A stretch of 64,000 bases of DNA, taken from the NCBI RefSeq assembly GCF_005144585.1, contig NZ_SSMQ01000041.1, positions 1-64,000 on the forward strand, in the 5' to 3' direction. Position numbers and translations under genes: made by a program. Origin of the DNA: Polyangium fumosum. GTDB lineage: Bacteria > Myxococcota_A > Polyangia > Polyangiales > Polyangiaceae. Of this stretch, positions 21,101 through 27,612 are shown one piece after another. How positions within the stretch are numbered: position 1 is the stretch's first letter; the number at the start of each line of letters is the position of its first letter. The notes beneath the pieces are model-generated. The model saw only the letters and a list, made by a program, of their open reading frames with translations, was not told where the DNA came from and made no database searches.

Positions 21101-21415
21101 GTCACCTCGTTCTGCCTCGCGCCGAACACCAAAGCTCCACACATGCATGTGCGTGACAAGCAACGCCGTCTTCCCCGAGCCTCGCCCGCCATCCAGCAAA
21201 ATGACGTGATTGAGACGTTTCTCGTCAATGAGCGGCAAAAAGACATCGACGTGCGCGTCGCCTTTCTGAGGCGGCAAGGGCTGCTCCGCGAGAACCCGGA
21301 CGAGCTTGCCAACCCGCTTGGTCGCATCCTGCTGCTCCGTCGTCATATCCTTCCAGGTAAGCGGTCGGGCTTCAGGACGAGGTTCGAGCGCGTCGATGTT
21401 CTCTGGAGACATCAT
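18107..21415 (-). CDS. rdrA: RADAR anti-phage system ATPase RdrA
   Basis: 1102 aa from the ATG at 21415 (an in-frame TTG at 21442 is the only longer option). Residues 76-83 form Walker A (GGRGSGKT) and residues about 250-258 form Walker B (LFVMGIDDAD); both belong to a STAND/AAA-like NTPase module, and a long helical C-terminal region follows. Large size, P-loop near the N-terminus and immediate linkage to the deaminase identify it as RdrA. In studied systems RdrA forms a ring that docks on the RdrB shell and controls it. Base composition is locally lower in GC than in the neighbours (25 G+C of 60 in the line starting 18421 by my count), consistent with horizontal acquisition. Confidence 0.92.
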   Translation of the reverse strand: MMSPENIDALEPRPEARPLTWKDMTTEQQDATKRVGKLVRVLAEQPLPPQKGDAHVDVFLPLIDEKRLNHVILLDGGRGSGKTALLVTHMHVWSFGVRREAERGDKPAEPDKELQNALEPLGQVVPVGLLDLQPLPRATNLLLYLVTRFKRIVQVIESATGQGGSRTPWHGAEPEGSKSATEWRRFLQAAAAGWDGSLKGRRAHADPETYAVELEQAEEQRLDVVSCFRRFMDALVEEYRQTRWHRGGPPLFVMGIDDADMNVPKAAELVDVVRTLWHPRVAFLLTGDTELFRAALHVQVEKELAVSGKGAVSSAEPLVRSLPRNIYDKVVPPLHRLELKALRSDERYTLLDRWFSAKTKPEEQRRISRARELFAQYATLKVALPERLRPLQDFALWVPGIDIRGKGVEEGVVEARVLHYLWKYGLDVAWPALALEDWVTEDDERRVVVRINSENKFRFSTTLRSFGASGETRVEVADQWHLGVYDSKGAALPEALAACLLPLLDYGRDSRNRHVRSLVAPSIETNEFAVVMARMGEEFSWISWPTPVWPRFADYIAFSKRWSKRLETLAKTKQETVGDLARAYLDAVLGGEPKEDDDPWRSRAERLQAIWDNRDADPALKTWASLDAPLLAAPESGLDAENANAWLEALFALFSEDEWKLVRVQLMERRRARILAARGGVLPWGDVDQFDLDAEAKNQLVQDLREIRAKSPNHTWHALIERDPDTTFRALLRRMDRISVPGDRSAGTLTSYLTPTRIAELRSAPVDMLERMHNALEALARQQGAAGDIAIERLWRIATRDAPAALQEAVLYRGRLELDINKAFKELGRPALQRVSTGNLRLDSGSTDKMALGLSRGELAWSKDKKTAPYLHALFRMVWDIESDLSKRDLAPLPAFWPLAGGVYSDIERYPWPAAVWPRFLDWERLLHAWNEKVVPAIDKLADEAAEAGSSREVFGDSAAYWYVTTIEHFSGHRCDLGHINFAIASEVTQWENSLKYCFSQRRSQPNPPNAHRRAFYDFLDHIGLLAAPESGLSQPVAAIILQTIPDLTQRREELAKLRRERLTYLNVPAPRRDAFLQTIDEGFPTHPWITAIEEPLRNKTP

Positions 21416-21561
21416 CCAGCGCACAGTAAGCGCCAAGCCCAAGCCTGGTCAATGATCAACCCGACCAAGCTATCCCAGCTTCGCTGGTCGCTCCCGCTCA
21501 CATCTCCGCAGCGCACTTCCTGCACCTCGCGAACAAGGCGCCTTTTCGGACGCGATCCATC

Positions 21562-21790
21562 GCCGGCGAGCCCCCCGCCCAGATCGGACCTCGCCGGTGC
21601 CTCGTCCGCGAGACCCGGCTCCAGATCGGACTTCGTCGGGTGCCTCGTCCGCGAGACCCGGCTCCAGATCGGACCTCGCCGGTTGCCTCGTCCGCGAGAC
21701 CCCCGCCCAGATCGGACCTCCCCGGGGCCTCGTCGACCAGGCACCCGACGAGGTCCGATCTCCTCCGGGGTCTCGTCGTCGAGGGATCCG
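21562..21790. repeat. 43-bp tandem repeat array upstream of rdrA
   Basis: Three well-matched 43-bp units start at 21599, 21642 and 21685. Each opens with GCCTCGTCCGCGAGACC, continues with CCAGATCGGAC and ends CGCCGGT-like. A partial unit precedes them (21562-21598) and two degraded units follow (about 21727-21790). Units are head to tail with no unique spacers, so this is a minisatellite rather than a CRISPR. No stable reading frame with a start codon covers it. It lies 147 bp from the rdrA start. Confidence 0.8.
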
Positions 21791-21820
21791 GGTGAACTTA
21801 CGTTGTCGTTGCGTGTAGGT
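21791..21820 (+). promoter_or_regulatory. 30-bp duplicated upstream element, copy 1
   Basis: The 30 bp from GGTGAACTTACG to GCGTGTAGGT match 24229-24258 at 27 of 30 positions. The GAACTT block followed 16 nt later by TAGGT resembles the spacing of extracytoplasmic sigma factor promoters, but the -10 match is poor. Located 98 nt before the ATG at 21919 and 23 nt before an alternative ATG at 21844. Role inferred only from conservation in front of two related genes. Confidence 0.45.
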
Positions 21821-21918
21821 GCGGAGGGAGAGGTACGGGGTTGATGAGGGGCCTTGCCTTCGGCTGGGTGCGGGACTGCACCTTCCTGCGTGGCGCGGTT
21901 GGGCCGTCAGGATTTACG

Positions 21919-22590
21919 ATGAGCGTCTCCATGGCAGTGCCCCCTTCCCGGACGGTCGATTTCTTTCAAGCGCTGGCCCGCGCGCGCGACCTCCTGCCAG
22001 AGGCACGAGCCATTCTCGACGAGAGGGCTCTCGTGCGTCCCGACTTGATGACAGAAGCATTGCAGGTGTATGGCACTACGCTCGCGTGGGCGGCCTTCGA
22101 TCCCGACGATGTCTCGCACCTCGAACGGCTGATCAAGGCGATCGCCGGGGACGTCTATGTCGTCGGTCATTTCGGGGTTCCTGCTCATTTGCAGGTGATT
22201 CACGTTCGATATGAGGAAGCGGATGGTGTTCAGCTCGACGTCGATCTTGGTCTCGACGTCATGCTGATTGGAGTCACCGTTCCAACGATCGGCCTCATTC
22301 ATCACGACGGACTGTCCGCCGTCGTGACCGACCTCCCAGCCCGCGGGTCACCAGAAGAAGCGCGAGAGCTCGAACGACATTTGGTGGAGCAAGCCGAGCG
22401 ACGACGGAGCGAAGCGCTGGCGTGCCTGCCACAGGCCGTGCGGGAGGGCATGTTGGCGATTCTCGAAGGGCAGAAGAGCATCGCTGCCATCAAGTATCTT
22501 CGAGAACAACTCGGGTGTTCGCTGTCGACCGCGAACGACATCGTCGACGCCGTTCAGCCATGGTGGCCTCGCGGTCGTGGTTCGGCGTGA
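21919..22590 (+). CDS. Unknown protein with L7/L12-like C-terminal helical motif
   Basis: 223 aa from ATG 21919, preceded by AGGA; an ATG at 21844 with GGAGGGAGAGG further upstream is an alternative. It has no signal peptide or membrane helix. The N-terminal half is helical, the middle contains hydrophobic beta-like segments (LDVMLIGVTVPTIGLI), and residues near the C-terminus (GQKSIAAIKYLREQLG, then ANDIVDAV) match the helix-turn-helix of the ribosomal L7/L12 C-terminal domain, which in other proteins is a small interaction module. It shares the segment RGSPEEAR and the L7/L12-like motif with the protein at 24292, and both genes follow the same 30-bp DNA element. Function unknown. Confidence 0.75.
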   Translation: MSVSMAVPPSRTVDFFQALARARDLLPEARAILDERALVRPDLMTEALQVYGTTLAWAAFDPDDVSHLERLIKAIAGDVYVVGHFGVPAHLQVIHVRYEEADGVQLDVDLGLDVMLIGVTVPTIGLIHHDGLSAVVTDLPARGSPEEARELERHLVEQAERRRSEALACLPQAVREGMLAILEGQKSIAAIKYLREQLGCSLSTANDIVDAVQPWWPRGRGSA

Positions 22591-22597
22591 AGCCGCC

Positions 22598-24052
22598 TCA
22601 GAAAATCCCGTGCCCCGGCGTGAGCACGTAGTCGGGATCGTATTCGTCCTTCGCAGCCACGAAATCGCACCACGCGTCGCCGAAGTGGTCCTGCCAGTCG
22701 GCCTGCGTGACGTCGAGCGAGCCGATCGGGTACCGCTTTCCTCCGAGCAGCACGAGCTCGTCGTAGAGGGCGCGGTTTTGCGCGACGAGAGCCGCGACGG
22801 CCGAAGGCACCGGCGGGGCGAAGCGCAGCAGGCTGAACAGAAACACGTGTTCGCTGTCAGGCAACGCGAGGAAGGGCGTCGTCACCTTGTCCCTCCGGAA
22901 GGCATAAAAGAGGATCGGACCCCCGCCCATCGTCGAAGCATCCTCCTCGGCGAGCCTGCCCTCGACGAACGCCGCCGCATCCGGGCCCGGCACGAAGACG
23001 TCGATCCACGGGTGCGGCAATGCCCAGGCGCCGACCGATTGCAAGAACGCCACGGTGGCCGCGATGCGGTTCGCGAAATCGAAATACGTGACGTCGCTCG
23101 TGACGACCGTGCCCGGGACGAAGGAGAGCCCCGCGAGCATGGCGCTGTCGTTCGGCGGCGCGCCCGGCGTGAAGTATTTCGTCGCTTCGAGCTTGTAGAT
23201 GGGGGGGGCCGCGGGCTGGAGCTCCGCCATTCCTTCGAGGTAATCGAAGCGCTGGTCGTCCGCGAGCGCCATTTGATCCGCCGCGAAGACGGCAGCGTCC
23301 GTGTAGGTGGCCGTGTAGACGCGCGCCATCGGGGCGACGTCGACGAGGCGGATCCGCGCCCGCACGATGATCCCGAACTGCCCGAGCCCGCTTCGCACCG
23401 CGTGGAAGAGGTCCGCGCGTTTCGTGGGGGAGCACTTGACCCGCTTGCCTTCCCCGGTGACGACCTCCAATTCGAGCACGTTGTCGACCTGAAGCCCGTG
23501 CCGGGACACCTGACCGCCGATCCCTCCCATCGACAGCGTGCCGCCCACGCTGAGCTCGATGTAATCGGTGAGCGTGGGCGGGCTCTTGCCGAGCGGCACG
23601 GTGACGGCGAGAATCTCGCTCCACCGCACGCCCGCATCGACGAGCACGCCATGCGCGTCGATTTCGTGGATCTCCGCGAGCGCCCGCATGTCGATGATCA
23701 CGCCCACGTCGAGCTGCGCCTGGCCGTACGTGCTGTGGCTCTCGCCGAGCCCCCGCGAGCCGGCGACCGCGATCCCGAACTTGCGGGCGAACTTCACGAT
23801 GGTGACGATGTCGTCCACCGAGCCCGGGACGAGCACGGCGCTCGGCGTCTTGCTGATGATGTGACCAAAATCGTCGGCGGCCTGGGTTCGCGTCGCTGCG
23901 TCGAAGAGGAGCGCGCCGTCGAGCTTGGGGATCTTCACCTTTCCCGGCCCATGATGCGAGGCCCAGGCTTTCGTGGTGGGATCGAATGCGACGATGGCCG
24001 CAGCGGCCACGACGGTCTTCAGGAAACGACGGCGCGCAAGGGAATCGGGCAT
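22598..24052 (-). CDS. FAD-dependent oxidoreductase, cytokinin dehydrogenase-like, Tat-exported
   Basis: 484 aa from the ATG at 24052, which has AGGAGGAG upstream; the longer frame to 24139 is not needed. A twin-arginine leader (RRRFLK, residues 7-12, then a hydrophobic run) implies export with FAD already bound. The VAO/PCMH FAD-binding domain is clear: VLVPGSVDDIV, RGLGESHSTYGQ with His106 aligned to the histidine that binds FAD covalently in plant cytokinin dehydrogenases, and LSVGGTLSMGGIGGQVSRHG. The second half fits the cytokinin-binding domain. It may oxidise N6-isoprenoid adenines or another amine or alcohol; substrate not deducible. Convergent with the gene ending 7 bp away. Confidence 0.88.
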   Translation of the reverse strand: MPDSLARRRFLKTVVAAAAIVAFDPTTKAWASHHGPGKVKIPKLDGALLFDAATRTQAADDFGHIISKTPSAVLVPGSVDDIVTIVKFARKFGIAVAGSRGLGESHSTYGQAQLDVGVIIDMRALAEIHEIDAHGVLVDAGVRWSEILAVTVPLGKSPPTLTDYIELSVGGTLSMGGIGGQVSRHGLQVDNVLELEVVTGEGKRVKCSPTKRADLFHAVRSGLGQFGIIVRARIRLVDVAPMARVYTATYTDAAVFAADQMALADDQRFDYLEGMAELQPAAPPIYKLEATKYFTPGAPPNDSAMLAGLSFVPGTVVTSDVTYFDFANRIAATVAFLQSVGAWALPHPWIDVFVPGPDAAAFVEGRLAEEDASTMGGGPILFYAFRRDKVTTPFLALPDSEHVFLFSLLRFAPPVPSAVAALVAQNRALYDELVLLGGKRYPIGSLDVTQADWQDHFGDAWCDFVAAKDEYDPDYVLTPGHGIF

Positions 24053-24228
24053 GAAAGGCTCCTCCTGTTCGGCACCGGGTGCAGGTGTGGGGCCAGGGCC
24101 ATGCGTGGACCTGGCCCGATCGGATCGCAATCGGGACATTCGAGCCGTGGACGAGGGTGAATGTCTCGCATCCGCTGGGAGGATAGTCCTTTGGGTCGAG
24201 TGTGTCGCTATTTTTGATGCTCGCCCGA

Positions 24229-24258
24229 GGTGGACTTACGCTGTGGTTGCGTGTAGGT
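24229..24258 (+). promoter_or_regulatory. 30-bp duplicated upstream element, copy 2
   Basis: GGTGGACTTACG to GCGTGTAGGT, 27/30 identical to 21791-21820. It ends 33 nt before the GTG start at 24292. Such near-identity in otherwise unrelated flanking DNA suggests a shared promoter, a common regulator site or a recent duplication of the gene start region. Confidence 0.45.
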
Positions 24259-24291
24259 ATCGGGTTCGTTCCAACGTTGGGGGAGGATGTC

Positions 24292-25221
24292 GTGATCAGC
24301 GAGGCCGAACGATGGCCGACGGAGCTCCGGCTGCTGAATGGCGCCATGGTGATGGACGGCGGCTCTCTCGTTCTTCACGCCGTGGACCAAGACGACGCGC
24401 GGGTCGAGTTCTCCCTGGATTGGTCCATTCAAAGCCAGCGGGAGGGCACGACGCAGTTTTACGTGAATGGCCGGCTCGTCCCCCGAGGGTCGCCCGAAGA
24501 GGCACGCTGGCTTTCGCTCCTCGGCGGGGCGGTGCCAAAGCCGCGCAATCCACGGCCGGCGTCCAAGGACGGGGCCAGCTCGAGCGATGGCGTGATCGTG
24601 GCCGAAGACGCCGCCGCGTATTGGAATGCAATCGAGCAAGGACCCGCGTCCGCCCTCGTGCACCTGGCAACCCGTTTCGTCACCTTGATCTCGTCGTCAG
24701 CCTACCAGGAGGGCTGCGCGCCCGTTCCGCCGCAAGCTCCACAGAATCGCGTCCGATCGCTCGTGATGGAGGGCAAGAGGATGGAAGCCATCAAAGCTTA
24801 TCGTGAAGCTCATCCCGACGTCGGGATCGTGGCGGCCGGCAGCGCAGTGAAGGCCCTGGGGGCAGAAATGGAGCAGGCGATGCGTCGAGGCAGAATCGTG
24901 ACCCGAATCCCGGTCGAGGAGCTCTGGACGGACGATGGCGTGCTGGCCGCGACGCGCCTCCGTACCCTTGACCGCGTCGCCATTCGCGACCTCTTACGCC
25001 GGGGTCCCGTTCGGTTCGTGGTCGCCGATGTCGGCCACGACCTGAGATGGATCCCACCCGCCGAAAGATTCGATTTCTGGAAACGGGACGGCGAGATCCA
25101 CTTCGCCCTGACGAAAGAGGTTCACCTCGATGATCTCCCCGACGGCATGGCCTACCTGGCGTCCGAATGGACCGTTGCCGGCGACGAGGCCCCCGTCCTC
25201 CTTCTGGAAGTTTACCATTGA
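24292..25221 (+). CDS. Unknown protein, related to the gene at 21919
   Basis: 309 aa from the GTG at 24292, chosen for the GGGGGAGGA ribosome-binding site 5 nt upstream; the longer frame would run through the upstream element. No export signal. It shares RGSPEEAR and an L7/L12-like helical motif (EGKRMEAIKAYREAHP) with the product of 21919, then carries an extra C-terminal domain of about 110 residues (starting near MRRGRIVTRIPVEELW) absent from that protein. No family recognised. The two genes flank the Tat flavoenzyme gene. Roles in regulation or protein interaction are possible; nothing in the sequence shows catalysis. Confidence 0.75.
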   Translation: MISEAERWPTELRLLNGAMVMDGGSLVLHAVDQDDARVEFSLDWSIQSQREGTTQFYVNGRLVPRGSPEEARWLSLLGGAVPKPRNPRPASKDGASSSDGVIVAEDAAAYWNAIEQGPASALVHLATRFVTLISSSAYQEGCAPVPPQAPQNRVRSLVMEGKRMEAIKAYREAHPDVGIVAAGSAVKALGAEMEQAMRRGRIVTRIPVEELWTDDGVLAATRLRTLDRVAIRDLLRRGPVRFVVADVGHDLRWIPPAERFDFWKRDGEIHFALTKEVHLDDLPDGMAYLASEWTVAGDEAPVLLLEVYH

Positions 25222-25233
25222 AGGATGAAAGGC

Positions 25234-25352
25234 GCTGCGCGCCCCGGAGGCGAGCGGTCGTACCCGCAAAAGCACGTCCTTTAAGGCTTCTTCTGCCTCG
25301 CAGGACGATACCCTCGCTTCGGATATTACCGCCCACGTCCGGGGCGCGCAGC
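25234..25352. repeat. Long imperfect palindrome (nested inverted repeats) between convergent genes
   Basis: An exact 15-bp outer inverted repeat pairs GCTGCGCGCCCCGGA (25234-25248) with its complement at 25338-25352. Nested inside are a partly complementary arm and an inner stem CGTCCT (25275-25280) / AGGACG (25302-25307) enclosing AGGC/GCCT. The whole would fold into one hairpin of about 119 nt. It sits in the 199-bp gap between two convergent genes, so it could act as a bidirectional terminator or be a small palindromic mobile element. No T-tract is adjacent. Confidence 0.6.
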
Positions 25353-25420
25353 CGAAGTCTGTGCTCCATCATTTGAATCAAAATCGCATTTCTGTCAAGG
25401 GCTTTTTGCCCGTGCGCGTA

Positions 25421-26542
25421 TCAGGCGGCGGCGCTCGTGCGGCGCAGGAGGGTGCCCGCCGCGCCCGCAATCCATACCTCGCCGGGGCCGGTCCCGCTGA
25501 TCGCGTGCAATGCCTCCGTCGTCCCGCTCTTCTGTAGCTTCCACGTCGTGCCCCCATCCGACGTATGCAGGATCGTTCCACCGCGCCCCACGGCATAGAC
25601 GTCTCCGGGGCCGCTGCCCCATACTGCGTACAGGTTCTCGGTCGTCCCGCTCGTCTGCGCGGTCCACTGCATTCCGTCGGTCGAATGCAGGATCTTGCCC
25701 CCCGCGCCGACCACGTACACGTCGTTCGGGCCACTTCCCCATACGCCGAAGAGATCCCGCGAGGTCCCGCTCGGCGTCGACTGGAAACCGTTGTCCGTCT
25801 TGTACAGGAGGGTCCCCGCGCCTCCGACGACGTAGGCATGCCCGTGCGAGGACGCCCAGACCGCATGCAGGGGATAGGATTTTGATGGAACGGGCAGGGG
25901 CTGCCACGCCGTGCCCGACGTCGTTGATTGGAGAATCGTCCCCGCGTCGCCGACGGCATACACGAGCCCCGAGCCCGAGCCCGCGATGCCATTCAAGGAG
26001 ACGTTCGTGTTGCTCGCGATGGGGACCCACGCCCCGCCCGGCTTCGGGCAGCGCAGGACGAGCCCATTGCCACCCACGGCGCAGAGCTCGCCCGCGCCGC
26101 TGCCCCACACGGCGTGCAGGCGCTGGCCGGTCGCGTCGCTCGCGGGGCCGAATGTCTCGCCGTCCGGCGACCACAAAAGGACGCCGAGCTTTCCCACGGC
26201 GTAAACGTCGCCCGAGGATCTCGCGTGAATGCCGTAGAGGCTCTCCGTCGTGCCGGAATAGAGCGCCTTCCACGGATCGACGGGCGCGCCCCCCGGGCCC
26301 GTGAGCTCGGCCCCGGGCGGGAGCGCCGAGAAGCTCATCGTGAGCCTCGCCAGATAGGCTGGATCCGGCGTGACGCCGGCCTCGGGGTTCGGCACTTCGA
26401 GCAAGACCTCGAGGCCCTTTTGCGACAGGATCGCCGGCACCTCCACCTTGAGCTCGGAGACGGCGAATCCGTCCGACTGCTCGACCTTCGCGAGCGACGT
26501 GCGGAACGCGGAGAGAAAATGCGTGAGCGTGACGAATGCCAT
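25421..26542 (-). CDS. Seven-bladed beta-propeller protein (YCF48/BNR-like repeats)
   Basis: 373 aa. Residues 1-95 are a helical/beta N-terminal domain (FLSAFRTSLAKVE, SELKVEVPAIL). Residues about 96-373 contain seven repeats of about 40 residues of the form LxAVWGSGPGDVYAVGxxGTILxSxDGGTTW, like those of the photosystem II assembly factor YCF48 and BNR sialidase-type propellers. The strand WKALYSGTTE before the first repeat pairs in register with the last, closing the ring. No signal peptide or lipobox. It is the last gene of a four-gene minus-strand cluster, 24 nt after its neighbour. The propeller probably binds partners; no catalytic residues seen. Confidence 0.85.
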   Translation of the reverse strand: MAFVTLTHFLSAFRTSLAKVEQSDGFAVSELKVEVPAILSQKGLEVLLEVPNPEAGVTPDPAYLARLTMSFSALPPGAELTGPGGAPVDPWKALYSGTTESLYGIHARSSGDVYAVGKLGVLLWSPDGETFGPASDATGQRLHAVWGSGAGELCAVGGNGLVLRCPKPGGAWVPIASNTNVSLNGIAGSGSGLVYAVGDAGTILQSTTSGTAWQPLPVPSKSYPLHAVWASSHGHAYVVGGAGTLLYKTDNGFQSTPSGTSRDLFGVWGSGPNDVYVVGAGGKILHSTDGMQWTAQTSGTTENLYAVWGSGPGDVYAVGRGGTILHTSDGGTTWKLQKSGTTEALHAISGTGPGEVWIAGAAGTLLRRTSAAA

Positions 26543-26566
26543 GACGTTACCTCCGGTTCCCCGTGA

Positions 26567-27319
26567 TCATTTCGTCGAAGCGGGCGCGAGGGGCGGAAAG
26601 GTGCCGGCGCGGAAGTCGATACGCACGCTGCCGACGAGCTCCATGCTCTTCGAAGCGGCGATCGAGCGTTCATTGGCGACCCGCACGCGCACGCCGAGCG
26701 AGGACGCAGGTTTCGGCGATAAGGCCGTACTGCCCGGCGTGGGGCTCGGGGACGAGACCTCGGATTGCGTGATCGTCATCGTCACCTTCGTGCAGATCTG
26801 GCCCCCCGTGACCACGATGTTCGGCAACCCTGCGCGGAGCAAGGCCGTCACGCGCGCGTGGGTGAGCGACGCGTCCCTCCGGATCTTCGCCGTGACGAGC
26901 GAGAGGAGGTTCGCCTTCTGCACGAACCACGGAAAGACGGCGCTCTGGGACGGCTCGACGAGCTCGCTCACGAGCCGAGGCGCGCCGGACACGTCCGTCG
27001 CCACGACGCGATGAAAATGGGCGAGGAAGGGCTCCCTCCGCGCCTCGGCGAAATAAAGAGGGTCCGGAATCTCCGCGGTCGGGAGCACGAGCAGGGGGAG
27101 GACGACCGTCCGGATGTAGGTTTCGACGGTCGCCTGCTTTTCCGCCTCCGTGAGGCCGAGGATCTTTTCTTGATACGCTTCGAGCGGCATTCCAACCTCG
27201 GCGGCGAGATCGGCGTACGCCTCGGCCTGCTCCATGGCCGAATCCGTGATCGAGCGGAAGACATCCCGCACGAGCGTCGTCGTGAGATCGGCGAGCGGAA
27301 ACTCCAGGTTGGTCGTCAT
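26567..27319 (-). CDS. Unknown protein, paralogue of the 27613-28542 product
   Basis: 250 aa, no signal peptide. The N-terminus (TTTLVRDVFRSITDSAMEQ, then AEAYADL and LEAYQ) aligns with the cluster's first gene (SGLVRNVFGTIVDSTMEQ, LEAYTEL, LEAYEQ), and both end with a similar strand pair (ELVGSVRIDFRAGTFPPL against IMGEVELKFRSDYFPSF). A conserved middle (NIVVTGGQICTKVTMTI against KLVITEGRIATKITFHV) confirms they are paralogues. Its start overlaps the stop of the upstream 92-aa gene by 4 bp. I recognise no family. The alternation of a helical N-terminal half with a beta C-terminal half suggests a structural or assembly component. Confidence 0.75.
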   Translation of the reverse strand: MTTNLEFPLADLTTTLVRDVFRSITDSAMEQAEAYADLAAEVGMPLEAYQEKILGLTEAEKQATVETYIRTVVLPLLVLPTAEIPDPLYFAEARREPFLAHFHRVVATDVSGAPRLVSELVEPSQSAVFPWFVQKANLLSLVTAKIRRDASLTHARVTALLRAGLPNIVVTGGQICTKVTMTITQSEVSSPSPTPGSTALSPKPASSLGVRVRVANERSIAASKSMELVGSVRIDFRAGTFPPLAPASTK

Positions 27320-27594
27320 GCACGTTCCTCCAAGGCGTCCGCGCGCGGGGCGAGGACGACCACGATCCGGGAGAGCAAATGGGCTGCGCGCGGGCGGCGG
27401 AGCCCGATACGAACGCCGCGCGCGTGGCAGATGATCGAGGCCGGTATGTCGATCTCGATTCGCTCGATCGAGACGGGCGCCGGGGCGATGCCTTGGCCCG
27501 CCCCGGCGCCCTCGAGCTCGATCGCACGAGCGCTCGCGCTCGCAGCCTCTCGGCGCAGCGCCTCCACGAATTCACCGAGCTCGCCGTGGTTCAT
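27316..27594 (-). CDS. Small unknown protein of the four-gene cluster
   Basis: 92 aa. A helical N-terminus (ELGEFVEALRREAASASARA) and a beta-rich C-terminus with the segment SIERIEIDIPASII. That segment resembles SELKVEVPAILS near the N-terminus of the propeller protein in the same cluster, so the two may share a small domain. It starts 18 nt after the first gene of the cluster and overlaps the next gene by 4 bp, so co-translation is likely. No known family recognised. Confidence 0.7.
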   Translation of the reverse strand: MNHGELGEFVEALRREAASASARAIELEGAGAGQGIAPAPVSIERIEIDIPASIICHARGVRIGLRRPRAAHLLSRIVVVLAPRADALEERA

Positions 27595-27612
27595 GGGCCT
27601 CTTCCCAGGCGC

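Larger units (their letters stand above)
21443..21918. other. Intergenic region between divergent rdrA and an unknown gene
   Basis: 476 bp. It holds a 43-bp tandem repeat array (21562-21790), the promoter-like 30-bp element (21791-21820) and a 5-bp hairpin (GGTGC/GCACC) near 21870. The promoter of rdrA must lie here, but I see no convincing -35/-10 pair for it. Confidence 0.6.

Noticed and set aside
21562-21790. Possible CRISPR array
   Set aside because: The units are directly tandem with no unique spacers and decay at the ends; no cas genes nearby.
24202-24291. N-terminal extension of the 24292 gene
   Set aside because: It would run through the conserved 30-bp element and lacks a ribosome-binding site, whereas GGGGGAGGA precedes the GTG at 24292.
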